Positions 16,363 to 24,125 of a stretch of 35,111 nucleotides of DNA are shown one piece after another. The stretch's first letter is position 1. Each line of letters begins with the position of its first letter. The stretch lies in contig CAIJLM010000177.1 in NCBI GenBank assembly GCA_903821495.1, forward strand, positions 1 through 35,111, read 5' to 3'. The notes beneath the pieces were generated by a model that saw only the letters and a list, made by a program, of their open reading frames with translations, made no database searches and was not told where the DNA came from. The translations under genes were made by a program, and so were the position numbers. This stretch comes from an uncultured Chthonomonas sp. (GTDB taxonomy: Bacteria; Armatimonadota; Chthonomonadetes; Chthonomonadales; Chthonomonadaceae).

Positions 16363-17820
16363 ATGCCCTCCCGACATTCCGAATCTCCTCCCAACGACGA
16401 AGAGATTCCTCAAGCGCCCCCCAAACCTCATACTCCCACAGCAAGCCCGTTCCTCTCTCAGCCCTCCACTCCGCGAGTTCTGCATCGTCAGGTGTGGCAA
16501 ATCGCCATGCCCGCCGTCGTAACCATGCTTCTGCAAACGGTGAACGGTTTGATGGATATGTTTTTTGTGGGGCATCTGCCTACTGGAAGAGAGGCGCTTG
16601 CGGCTACGGGTATCGGCGGAAGCGTTATCTTCCTGATGATTTCGCTTGCAATGGGCGTTGCGGCGGGAACGATGGCGTTAGTGGCGCGTTTTACGGGCGC
16701 TCAACAGCCCGAAAACTGCCGCTACGCGACGGGGCAGTCGCTCACTCTCTCTATTATTGTGGGTTCTGTGATGGGGGTGATTCTCTACTTCGGGCGCGAC
16801 GCGCTGTGCGGGGTTCTGCTCAACAGCAAATCGGACACCATCGCTCCCGCCCTCTGTAGTCAGTTTTTGGGCATGGCAATCACCGCGACTATCCCCATCT
16901 TCCTTATCAACGTTCTACAGTCGGCATTTCGCGGGGTAGGAGATACGCGCACTCCCCTTGTTATTACCAGCGCCATGATTGGCGTTCATATCCTGTGCAA
17001 CTGGCTCTTTATCTACGGTAACATGGGCTTTCCGCGTATGGAGGTGCGTGGCGCGGGGCTTGCGTTCGCTATCTCTCAATATCTCGGAACGGCTCTCTTC
17101 TTTGTGGCGCTGGTTCGACTCGCGCCACTTGGCGATGTTCTGAAAAAACAGTACCTCGCCCTCAGCAAAGAGTGGGTTGTGCGTATCTTGCGAATTGGCG
17201 TTCCCGCCTCCGTCCAAAACCTTGTGCGCGTCTCCTCTATGATGACCTTCAACGCGATGTTGGCGCGAGTGCCGGAGGGGGCGGCGGCAGTCGCCGCCTT
17301 ACAAATTGGAATGCGGACAGAAGCCCTCGCCTTTATGCCCGGCTTTGGCTATAGCGTCGCCGCGTCGGCTCTGGTAGGGCAGAGCCTCGGCGCGAAACTC
17401 CCCGACCGCGCCGAACGCTACGCATGGACGGCGAACCTTCAAGCGATTATTGTCATGTCGCTTATGGCGGTGTTCTTCTACACCTTCGCGAACCCAATCG
17501 CGGCTATCTTCGCTTCGGATGCGATGGTGCGTAAACTTGGCGTAGACTATCTCCACATCAACGCCTTCTGCGAACCTTTTCTCGCCACAGCGATGGTTCT
17601 GACGGGAGCCTTGCAGGGCGCGGGGGACACGGTGCGCCCCACCTACATCACCATCTTCACGATGCTTATTCTACGCACTATTGTCGCGAATATCCTTATG
17701 TTTCACCTCCACCTCCATACGCACGGAGCGTGGCTCACCATGGCGACGACAACCATATCGGGCGGAGTTCTCACCTTTATATGGTTCAAAATGGGGAGAT
17801 GGAAGAGTATCAAGGTATAA
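16363..17820 (+). CDS. MATE family multidrug/cation efflux transporter
   Basis: This 485-residue MATE transporter has about twelve membrane segments after a ~45-residue proline-rich cytoplasmic N-terminal extension. The two homologous halves are recognisable: the N half has QIAMPAVVTMLLQTVNGLMD and MFFVGHLPTGREALAATGIG; the C half has ILRIGVPASVQNLVRVSSMM. Loop sequences such as VLQSAFRGVGDTRTPL and LTGALQGAGDTVRPTYI are typical. It uses an ion gradient to expel organic cations or drugs. The start has only a weak Shine-Dalgarno sequence. The stop codon is embedded in the left end of a palindromic repeat element. Confidence 0.93.
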   Translation: MPSRHSESPPNDEEIPQAPPKPHTPTASPFLSQPSTPRVLHRQVWQIAMPAVVTMLLQTVNGLMDMFFVGHLPTGREALAATGIGGSVIFLMISLAMGVAAGTMALVARFTGAQQPENCRYATGQSLTLSIIVGSVMGVILYFGRDALCGVLLNSKSDTIAPALCSQFLGMAITATIPIFLINVLQSAFRGVGDTRTPLVITSAMIGVHILCNWLFIYGNMGFPRMEVRGAGLAFAISQYLGTALFFVALVRLAPLGDVLKKQYLALSKEWVVRILRIGVPASVQNLVRVSSMMTFNAMLARVPEGAAAVAALQIGMRTEALAFMPGFGYSVAASALVGQSLGAKLPDRAERYAWTANLQAIIVMSLMAVFFYTFANPIAAIFASDAMVRKLGVDYLHINAFCEPFLATAMVLTGALQGAGDTVRPTYITIFTMLILRTIVANILMFHLHLHTHGAWLTMATTTISGGVLTFIWFKMGRWKSIKV

Positions 17821-17993
17821 CCGCTTCTTTCACCCACCCCTTCCCAACCCTACCCCTTCGCAAGGGGCAGGGCGAATGCTCTGTATTCAAAGGCTTCCGC
17901 ACTCCTCAAAGGTCGGCGGAAAACGGGAGCATCCCAAAGTCTCCCCGTTGCGAAGGGGAGACTTAGAGGGGGTGGGCGCTAAAAGAAGCGGTT
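17819..17993. repeat. 175 bp element with terminal inverted repeats
   Basis: The element begins AACCGCTTCTTT then CCCACCCC. It ends with GGGGTGGG followed by AAAAGAAGCGGTT, the reverse complement of its beginning. Inside are two smaller palindromes (CCCCTTCGCAAGGGG and CTCCCCGTTGCGAAGGGGAG) and a core, 17871-17946, that recurs at 34791-34852. It fills the space between the convergent MATE and pilin-like genes and may also stop transcription. Confidence 0.75.
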
Positions 17994-18009
17994 GGTTTTA
18001 GCCCGTCGC

Positions 18010-18762
18010 CTAAGGAACGGGGGTATAGATGCCGCCTGAGTCGGGATAGGCGGGAGGGTTGCACTGGAAGGCGATACCGCGCTCCGTCATGTTCTTGGCG
18101 TGACCGTCCGCGAAGTAAGCCACGCGAACGGGTCCCTTCGAGTCGTGGCGCTGGTCAACGGGGCCCGTAGAAGCCGTCAACCAGCCCTGCGCTCCGTCAT
18201 TCGCCCCTAGGTGGAACGAGAAGACCTCCGCGCCCATGTACGTCTCGGAGGGAAGCGGAATAGCCGCCATCTTCCCGACTCGCATCATCACGGTATTCAG
18301 GCAGTAGCTCGTCTTCTCCACTTCCCACACCTTATGCCCTAGCGTGGGTTCGGCGGGAATCAGGTTCGCAGGCAACCCAACATCGCTCGGACACTTGTAC
18401 ATATCCGTGTTCTTGATGTATGGGTCGGAAAAAATAGTGGGGTCGTAGGCGACTTTGGTGTCTTTACGACGCGGACGGCAAGGCTTGCAGGGGAAGGGAC
18501 CCGCCGCTTGAACCTCCCATTCAGAGTTCGCGGCATTAGGCGAGTTGGTGGGCGGAAACTGCTCGTCGTTGTCTTGAACGTACATCATCCAAGCCATGCC
18601 GAGTTGCCGCACGTTGGAGACGCACGCCGTTTTGCGGGCGCTCTCACGCGCCTTTGCAAAAACAGGGAAGAGTATCGCCGCCAATATCGAGATGATGGCG
18701 ATAACCACGAGCAGTTCAATCAGGGTGAAGCCCGATTGCGTGGAGCGGTTAGGAGACTTCAT
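18010..18762 (-). CDS. DUF1559 type II pseudopilin-like protein
   Basis: This 250-residue protein has a prepilin leader and cleavage site, [20 protein letters not shown], with G before F-T-L-I-E, then [19 protein letters not shown]. The C-terminal half carries the H-X9-DG feature ([20 protein letters not shown]) that defines this DUF1559 subgroup, abundant in Planctomycetes and Armatimonadota. It would be processed by prepilin peptidase and assembled by, or associated with, a type II secretion/type IV pilus-like machine. The start ATG has AGAGG upstream. It lies 50 bases after the ABC ATPase gene and may share its transcript. Confidence 0.92.
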   Translation of the reverse strand: MKSPNRSTQSGFTLIELLVVIAIISILAAILFPVFAKARESARKTACVSNVRQLGMAWMMYVQDNDEQFPPTNSPNAANSEWEVQAAGPFPCKPCRPRRKDTKVAYDPTIFSDPYIKNTDMYKCPSDVGLPANLIPAEPTLGHKVWEVEKTSYCLNTVMMRVGKMAAIPLPSETYMGAEVFSFHLGANDGAQGWLTASTGPVDQRHDSKGPVRVAYFADGHAKNMTERGIAFQCNPPAYPDSGGIYTPVP

Positions 18763-18812
18763 TTTAGAGACCTCTTTGTGTAAGATAAGACAGGCGCAGA
18801 AACCTTGCGCCG

Positions 18813-19475
18813 CTAAGGAACGAGGCGACCGTCGCGCAGAACAAGTTGCCTCTGCGTTGCGTTCGCGAGAGTCGGGTTGTGCGTCACCACGATAATGGTT
18901 AGCCCATCCCGATTGAGTTGATGAAAGAGTTGGAGAATCGCTTCTCCGTTTACACTGTCCAGGTTGCCCGTAGGTTCGTCAGCGAGGAGTATCTGCGGAC
19001 AGTTGATAAGAGCGCGGGCTATCGCCACCCGCTGCATCTCCCCGCCGGACAGCTGGTTGGGGCGATGATTTCGACGATGGGTCATACCCACCTTCTCTAG
19101 TAGCTCCTTCGCGCTCTCTTTCGCGTCTCTTTTGGAGAAGAGCGCGGGAAGGGTCATGTTTTCCATCACGGTAAGAGTCGGCAGTAAGCCGAAATGCTGA
19201 AAGACGAAGCCCACCTGTTCCCGTCGCATTCGGGTCAGTGCGCTATCGGAAAGTCCGCGTGTAGACTGTCCGTTCATCAAGAGTTCCCCGCTTGTGGGGA
19301 TGTCCATACAGCCCAAAAGGTGAAGCAGGGTCGTCTTGCCAGCGCCGGAAGCGCCCGTTATCGCGACGAAATCGCCCTTTTGCAGGTCGAAAGTTACGCC
19401 ATCTAGAGCGCGAACCTCCTCCACTCCTCGGTTATAGACCTTCGTAAGCTCCTGCGCGGAGACCAGTGTTTGCAA
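18813..19475 (-). CDS. ABC transporter ATP-binding protein, MacB/LolD type
   Basis: This 220-residue ATPase has Walker [10 protein letters not shown] (41-49), a Q-loop in [18 protein letters not shown], the signature [15 protein letters not shown] (142-156), Walker [13 protein letters not shown] (162-173) and the switch histidine H199. The sequence is of the MacB/LolD/FtsE kind, which serves mechanotransmission exporters rather than pore-type importers. It almost certainly powers the two FtsX-type permeases encoded just upstream. It is separated from them by a 171-base gap that contains a repeat remnant. Confidence 0.93.
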   Translation of the reverse strand: MQTLVSAQELTKVYNRGVEEVRALDGVTFDLQKGDFVAITGASGAGKTTLLHLLGCMDIPTSGELLMNGQSTRGLSDSALTRMRREQVGFVFQHFGLLPTLTVMENMTLPALFSKRDAKESAKELLEKVGMTHRRNHRPNQLSGGEMQRVAIARALINCPQILLADEPTGNLDSVNGEAILQLFHQLNRDGLTIIVVTHNPTLANATQRQLVLRDGRLVP

Positions 19476-19646
19476 GTCCTCACCCCCGTCCCCTCTCCGC
19501 CCTCATCCTGCCCTGCGGGCATCTTTTCCCAATTCGGGAGAAAGACTTGTCTACAAGGCGGTCAGAGAGACTGTTTAGTCTAACTGACTTGGGCGCGGGG
19601 CGAATGTATTCGTAAATCTGCACCGCTTGTCGCGTATTGTAGATAC
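19476..19646. repeat. Intra-operon gap with REP-like fragment
   Basis: This 171-base gap sits between the second permease gene and the ATPase gene of one operon. Its left third (about 19483-19545) contains CACCCCCGTCCCCTCTCC and CCTGCCCTGCGGGCA, resembling the REP-like elements elsewhere in the window. The rest shows no gene. It may modulate expression of the ATPase relative to the permeases. Confidence 0.45.
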
Positions 19647-20816
19647 TCAGGTCGCGCGTATCGCCTCAATGGGGGAGAGCCGCGAAGCCCTCCACGCCGG
19701 AAGCAGACCCGCCACGCTACCAAGCGCCGCCGCTCCTACAAGACAGGCGAACATAACGCTGAGTTCAGGGTGAATAAGCGCCCCTGTAGGAGAGAAGGGG
19801 AGTTGGTTGCGAAGCCAGCCCTCCAAACTCTGCGCCCCCGCCAGCGCTACAACAACCCCAATCACGCCGCCAATAACACAAATCAGCGCCGTTTCCAGCC
19901 ATATCAGCCGAAAAATGTCGGACATGGAGGCTCCCGTTGCACGCATAACGCCAATCTCGCGAGTTCGCTCCGTGACCGCCATAAGCACGGTATTGCTCAC
20001 CCCCGCCCCCGCCACCAGAAGCGCCACAAGCGCGATACAGCCGAGTAGGAGGCGCGTACTGTTCACCATCCCCTGTATCGTTCGGAAGAGGTGGGTCAAG
20101 GGGACGATGTTCATCTCCATCCCCGCCTCGCACCCCCGCAACGCGCCCACCACATCGTCCATGCTATTCGGGTCTTGTAGGCGCACAAGAATATGGGTCA
20201 GTTGTCCCTGCCGCTTAAAGAGGCGTTGCGCGTCTGCGAGAGGCATATAGAAAAAGTTGTCGTCCGCCCCCTGCGTCGGCGCAAGAACTCCGCAGACTCT
20301 GCCCTTCACGCCCTCCAAGCCCGGTAAACTGTACTCCCGCCCCCTCTGCGCGTGCAGGTTTTTCGCTGCGGTTGCGCCGAGCATAATATCGCCTGTTTGC
20401 GCGGGAAGCGCCCCCTCAATTTTCCAAGCCCTCTTTACCGCCCGAATGTCGTCGTTAATACCGAGATAGACGGTCTGCTCTCCGTTCGCCCCGTAGAGCG
20501 CGTTCATAAAGACGGGCGCGGCGACGCTCACTCCCTGCGTTTTACGAACCTGCTCTAAGTAGCCCATTTTGAGATAGCAGGGCCAGCTCGCGCCGTGCAG
20601 AGCCATCGAAGCGGCATCGTAGGGACATCCCTTTGGAACGACGAGTACGTGCGCTCCTAGCCTATCCAGCTCGTCTCTCATGCCGTTTTGGTAGCCGCGC
20701 TGAAACGCGAGTAGGCTAAAGAGCGCCGCTACCGCTACCGCTACCCCCGCCATTGTGACGAAAGTGCGTAGTTTGCGCCGTAGCATATTCTGGAAAGCGA
20801 ACTTCGTAAATGTCAC
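19647..20816 (-). CDS. FtsX/MacB-type ABC permease (second)
   Basis: This 389-residue permease has one N-terminal membrane helix (about 17-38), a long periplasmic MacB_PCD-like domain, and three C-terminal helices (about 265-375). The C-terminal region holds the FtsX coupling signature MAVTERTREIGVMRATGAS. A conserved VVPKGCPYDAA motif begins the periplasmic domain (GCPYDAA at 63-69) and is also present in its partner. The start is GTG, four bases after the partner's stop. It probably forms a heterodimer with that partner and the downstream ATPase. The cargo is unknown; similar paired permeases occur in lipoprotein release, peptide efflux and some iron systems. Confidence 0.88.
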   Translation of the reverse strand: MTFTKFAFQNMLRRKLRTFVTMAGVAVAVAALFSLLAFQRGYQNGMRDELDRLGAHVLVVPKGCPYDAASMALHGASWPCYLKMGYLEQVRKTQGVSVAAPVFMNALYGANGEQTVYLGINDDIRAVKRAWKIEGALPAQTGDIMLGATAAKNLHAQRGREYSLPGLEGVKGRVCGVLAPTQGADDNFFYMPLADAQRLFKRQGQLTHILVRLQDPNSMDDVVGALRGCEAGMEMNIVPLTHLFRTIQGMVNSTRLLLGCIALVALLVAGAGVSNTVLMAVTERTREIGVMRATGASMSDIFRLIWLETALICVIGGVIGVVVALAGAQSLEGWLRNQLPFSPTGALIHPELSVMFACLVGAAALGSVAGLLPAWRASRLSPIEAIRAT

Positions 20817-20820
20817 TGCT

Positions 20821-21981
20821 TTAGTCCACCCGAATCGCTTCTACAGGTTGAAGGCGGCTCGCTTGCCATGCGGGGTATAGCCCTGCGCCTAGCCCAACGA
20901 TAATTCCCACCGCAAAGCACTGCTGAATCACCTCGCGGGAGAGGACTAGAAGCGTTTCGGAGGGAGCCAGCGGCACAAAAAGCCGCACCCCCATCTCCAC
21001 AAAACGCCCCGCCAACAGCGCTAAAACGATACCCAGAGCGCTTCCTATCGTCGTGAGCAAAAGAGCCTCAATAGCGAGGAGGCGGAACACCTGTCCGCGA
21101 GACGCGCCCACCGCTCGCAACACTCCGAGTTCGCGAGTGCGCTCTAGCACAGCGGAGAGCATGGTGTTGAAGACCGACAGCCCGCTAATACAGAGCGCGA
21201 GGACGGTTATCGCAAAAACCAGCGTTCGCACCGAGCCGACGAGGTTCAGGAAGGTTCCCATCATCTCCGCCATCGTCACCACCTGCGCCCCCTTCACCTC
21301 CTGCAAGCGCGTGGAAGCGTCGCCGATAAGCGTCGGGTCTTTTAGCCGAATCGCAACGGCGGTAATGCGGTCGGGCTGATGAAACATGGCTTGCGCGGTA
21401 GCGAGAGGCGCGAAAAACTGGCTATCGTCGCTAGTACCGCTCCGCTCTAGCACGCCGCACACGGTGAACTTACGTCCCGTTTCGGGGCTAAAGAAGGTGT
21501 CGCCTACCTCGCGAAGTTCGGCGTGAGCGGCTTCTGCGCCGAGTATCACCGAGTTTGCGTCTGGAAACCAGCGCGAACCCTCTTTCATCTTCCACCAAGG
21601 CTTTAGAGGGCGGACGCTCTCATCCACGCCTACCCAGAGGTCGGTGCGCCCTTCGGAAGGGCGCGGGAGAGTCGCCATCAACATCGGCGCGGCTATCGCG
21701 ACGGCGGAATCTTTTCGGACTGTCTTCACACTCTCGGCGGGGAGGGAGACATCCAGAGTTTTGCCTTTAAGAACACGCGCCGCCGCGTCGTAGGGGCAAC
21801 CGAGCGGAACCAACATCATCTGTATGCCCATGTTGTTCAGTTCGCGCCCTAAGCCCGCCTCGTAACCTCTGCCAAACGCCAACAGGCACGCCAACACGCC
21901 CACAGAGACCGCAACTCCCAGTAGAGTGAGCGCAGTGCGAAGGCGGCGGCGGGTCAGGTTGTTGAGCGCGAGGGTCAGCAC
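20821..21981 (-). CDS. FtsX/MacB-type ABC permease (first)
   Basis: This 386-residue protein is a paralogue of the next gene. It has an N-terminal helix (about 15-36), a periplasmic domain beginning MMLVPLGCPYDAA (GCPYDAA at 61-67), and three C-terminal helices with SAVLERTRELGVLRAVGASR between them. The end, YPAWQASRLQPVEAIRVD, is the standard MacB/FtsX tail. The start is GTG, four bases after the stop of the FMN-binding-like gene. The shared cysteine motif and close spacing indicate a duplicated gene pair forming one transporter. Confidence 0.88.
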   Translation of the reverse strand: MLTLALNNLTRRRLRTALTLLGVAVSVGVLACLLAFGRGYEAGLGRELNNMGIQMMLVPLGCPYDAAARVLKGKTLDVSLPAESVKTVRKDSAVAIAAPMLMATLPRPSEGRTDLWVGVDESVRPLKPWWKMKEGSRWFPDANSVILGAEAAHAELREVGDTFFSPETGRKFTVCGVLERSGTSDDSQFFAPLATAQAMFHQPDRITAVAIRLKDPTLIGDASTRLQEVKGAQVVTMAEMMGTFLNLVGSVRTLVFAITVLALCISGLSVFNTMLSAVLERTRELGVLRAVGASRGQVFRLLAIEALLLTTIGSALGIVLALLAGRFVEMGVRLFVPLAPSETLLVLSREVIQQCFAVGIIVGLGAGLYPAWQASRLQPVEAIRVD

Positions 21982-21985
21982 GAGG

Positions 21986-22639
21986 CTACGCCTTCTTCCA
22001 GATGTCCTGAACGGTCAACAGAACCATCAAGGTATGCAGTCCGCCCTGCACCGCATCTACCGATTTCAACGCTTTGGGGCTTATCTCTATCTGTTCGCAG
22101 TGGCATAGCCAGTCAGATTGAACCGTTTTGCCCTCAAAATACTTCAAGAAACCGGGGCTACGCAGAATCTTGGCGGTCTCGTCCGGTTCACGAAGACGCT
22201 GTATTTTCACGCCTACCACGCGGTTCGCGGTATCGGTTGCAAGAACCACCTCAATCGCGCCGTACTCGCCCTTCACGCGCCGCGCAACCACCACGCCGAG
22301 GGGAGTCTCTCCGTTATAGGCGCGGTGAATCTGTACGCCTGTCTCTTCGCCCGTAGGCTTGCGGTGTATCCGCTTCTCTATCTCCGTAGTATGTCGGCTA
22401 AGGGCTAGGAACTCTTCGCGAGTGGAGGTCGCCGTCGGAAAGAACTCCTTGAGGTCGCTGGCGGGATTGCGCCAAGGGCATAACCCCGAAGGCGCGTCGT
22501 ACTTTTTCGCTAAGGCGTTGGCGGACACATCCACCTCTTCCAGTTTTGGGGGCGCGGAGAGGCGCGGAACCGCTACCGCCAAAACGCCGCCTAAAAGCGC
22601 CGCCGACAACGCAACGCCAAAAAAGAGTCGGCTTCTCAC
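21986..22639 (-). CDS. Membrane-anchored FMN-binding-domain-like protein
   Basis: This 217-residue protein has an N-terminal membrane anchor (about 5-27) and an extracytoplasmic domain. Residues about 110-212 resemble FMN_bind domains: GEYGAIEVVLATDTANRVVG, then FLKYFEGK, then SVDAVQGGLHT. In flavinylated proteins the last motif is D-x-x-(S/T)-G-A-(S/T)-x-(S/T); here D195 and T203 fit, but the S/T-G-A core is QGG. WLCHCEQ (C179, C181) could bind metal. The start is GTG at 22639, overlapping the preceding stop as GTGA. A longer open frame to 22816 is rejected because it covers the lipoprotein gene. The assignment is by pattern only; it may have lost flavin binding. Confidence 0.6.
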   Translation of the reverse strand: MRSRLFFGVALSAALLGGVLAVAVPRLSAPPKLEEVDVSANALAKKYDAPSGLCPWRNPASDLKEFFPTATSTREEFLALSRHTTEIEKRIHRKPTGEETGVQIHRAYNGETPLGVVVARRVKGEYGAIEVVLATDTANRVVGVKIQRLREPDETAKILRSPGFLKYFEGKTVQSDWLCHCEQIEISPKALKSVDAVQGGLHTLMVLLTVQDIWKKA

Positions 22640-23010
22640 TGGTAGCGAATTCCTGTCGCAAGAACGGTGGGGTTCTCGCCATCGACTACCTTGCCGCTTG
22701 CCGTAATTTCGGTGTTGAGGGGTATCTCCGTGACGACGAACCCCGCCGCCTTCGCATCTATTTTCACGATACCGGACTTGTCTTGTAGTTTGAACCAACA
22801 GCCCGCGACAGGGCATTTCTCTATCATCGTCCCTTTTACAAGCACCGTTTTGCCCTTCGAGGCTTTTATCTCTTTTACGTTGAGGAGGGGGACGGAGGCG
22901 AGGGGAGCGCCCATCGTTTTCACCTCGGATTTATGACACCCTGCATTGAGCATGGCGACAATAAGGCATAGCGCTAACAGGGAAGACTTATTTGCTGGAA
23001 TCGTTTTCAT
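22636..23010 (-). CDS. OB-fold lipoprotein with CxxxxC motif
   Basis: This 124-residue lipoprotein has a signal peptide ending in lipobox LNAGC (C25). The rest (about 35-124) looks like a small OB-fold of the DUF4920/tRNA-anti-like kind: KGKTVLVKGTMIEKCPVAGC, then WFKLQDKSGIVKID and TEITASGKVVDGENPTVLAT. Two cysteines in CPVAGC (C66, C71) could bind metal or form a disulfide. GGCAGGAG lies six bases before the ATG. It is the first gene of the exporter operon and overlaps the FMN-binding-like gene by 4 bases, so it is probably the extracytoplasmic or outer-membrane partner of the transporter. Its ligand is unknown. Confidence 0.72.
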   Translation of the reverse strand: MKTIPANKSSLLALCLIVAMLNAGCHKSEVKTMGAPLASVPLLNVKEIKASKGKTVLVKGTMIEKCPVAGCWFKLQDKSGIVKIDAKAAGFVVTEIPLNTEITASGKVVDGENPTVLATGIRYQ

Positions 23011-23348
23011 AAAATCTCCTGCCTTTATAGGATAAGGGGCGGAATAGTGATAGGGAGGTTTCTATATCTTAATGGATGTTGCTTAAAGTTGCCTTAAATC
23101 TCTCTTAATTCTTTTTAATTTAACCTAATGCGCTACCTTCTTGGGTCAGGGGCTGAGGAGCCATCGCCTGTGAAAACCGCCCGTCCTAGGGACGGATTTT
23201 ACGGTCTTGATGGGAAGGCTTACCACTTCTCGGAAAGTCGTTTAGGAGTGGCTAGCCTATTGGCGGAGTTTGTATTAGGGCGCAGGTCTGCTTCAGAACG
23301 GAGCAGACCTGCGCCCTATCTCTTTGGCGTGTGAAGCCTCACGCTCGC
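23011..23348. other. Intergenic region with two hairpins
   Basis: No gene is visible in these 338 bases. The left 110 bases are A/T-rich and should hold the minus-strand promoter of the OB-lipoprotein operon, but I cannot fix the boxes. A small palindrome CCGTCC/GGACGG lies at 23181-23195. The larger hairpin at 23276-23318 is listed separately. Confidence 0.5.
23276..23318 (-). terminator. Strong hairpin after the SGNH gene
   Basis: Perfect 17-bp arms TAGGGCGCAGGTCTGCT and AGCAGACCTGCGCCCTA enclose a 9-base loop, 30 bases after the stop of the SGNH gene. It is not followed by a T-run on the minus strand, so it may be a processing or stability structure rather than a classical terminator. Confidence 0.55.
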
Positions 23349-24113
23349 CTAGCGCTTTACAGCGTCTTTCACAGAATCGAGGCTCTTTTCGGAGATGCCA
23401 AACCCGCGCAAAATGGCGTGCGCCATCAACTGATTCCCCGCAGGATTCATGTGTACGCCGTCCGAAGTGAGCAGGTTCTCCGCGCTCCCTGCGACGGCGC
23501 GGTAGGCGTGAATCGCTTTCTCGCACGCGCCGAACAGGTTCACGAACGCGCACTTGTGCGAACGGGCTATGTCGTGCAACGCCTGATTATAGGCGCGCAC
23601 TTTTGCGTTCTCTCTATTATCGAGGTCTTCGTGAATCACCGTCGCAGTCAAAATAACGACGCGAATTCCTTGCGCTTGAGCCGCCTCCACCATGCCCGTC
23701 ACCTTCTGGCGGTACTTCTCAATATCCACTCCGTTCGGGCCATCGCCTTCGGGGTGATTGTCGTAGAAGCCGTGCCACACATCGTTTACGCCGACGCTTA
23801 TCGTCACGAGGTCGGGCTTATGGTCAAGCACATCCCGCTGAAACCTATCCGACATATCGGTAGACTTGTGACCAGAGATGCCGGAGTTGATGATTTTGAT
23901 TTCGTTGGGGTAGAGCGCGTCAAGGTATTTTTGCATACGCCACACGTAACCGCCGGGCGCGCCGCCGCCTTGAGTGATACTATCTCCTAACGTAACAATC
24001 GTCTTCACCTCTTGCAGAAGTTTGGGCTTCTCCTCAGCGCGGACGGGCGCAATGGTAGCGCAAAGGCTTAGGGTAGCGACAACGCCCCCCAATAGGGACA
24101 AAAATGCTTTCAA
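23349..24113 (-). CDS. Exported SGNH/GDSL hydrolase
   Basis: This 254-residue protein has a signal peptide (about 1-26) and the SGNH blocks in order: block I VTLGDSITQGGG with the nucleophile serine, block II with G in INSGISGHKS, block III GVNDVW with N, and block V SDGVHMNPAG with the catalytic D and H. These enzymes are lipases, esterases or carbohydrate deacetylases; context with another esterase suggests deacylation of plant or surface polysaccharides. The start appears to be TTG at 24113, supported by AAGGAGAG four bases upstream and by a good signal peptide. It lies 12 bases after the esterase gene stop, so both are likely one transcript. Confidence 0.88.
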   Translation of the reverse strand: MKAFLSLLGGVVATLSLCATIAPVRAEEKPKLLQEVKTIVTLGDSITQGGGAPGGYVWRMQKYLDALYPNEIKIINSGISGHKSTDMSDRFQRDVLDHKPDLVTISVGVNDVWHGFYDNHPEGDGPNGVDIEKYRQKVTGMVEAAQAQGIRVVILTATVIHEDLDNRENAKVRAYNQALHDIARSHKCAFVNLFGACEKAIHAYRAVAGSAENLLTSDGVHMNPAGNQLMAHAILRGFGISEKSLDSVKDAVKR

Positions 24114-24125
24114 TGTTCTCTCCTT

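Noticed and set aside
22640-22816. Longer start of the FMN-binding-like gene
   Set aside because: The extension covers the OB-lipoprotein gene in another frame. The GTG at 22639 makes a standard 4-base overlap and starts directly before the membrane anchor.
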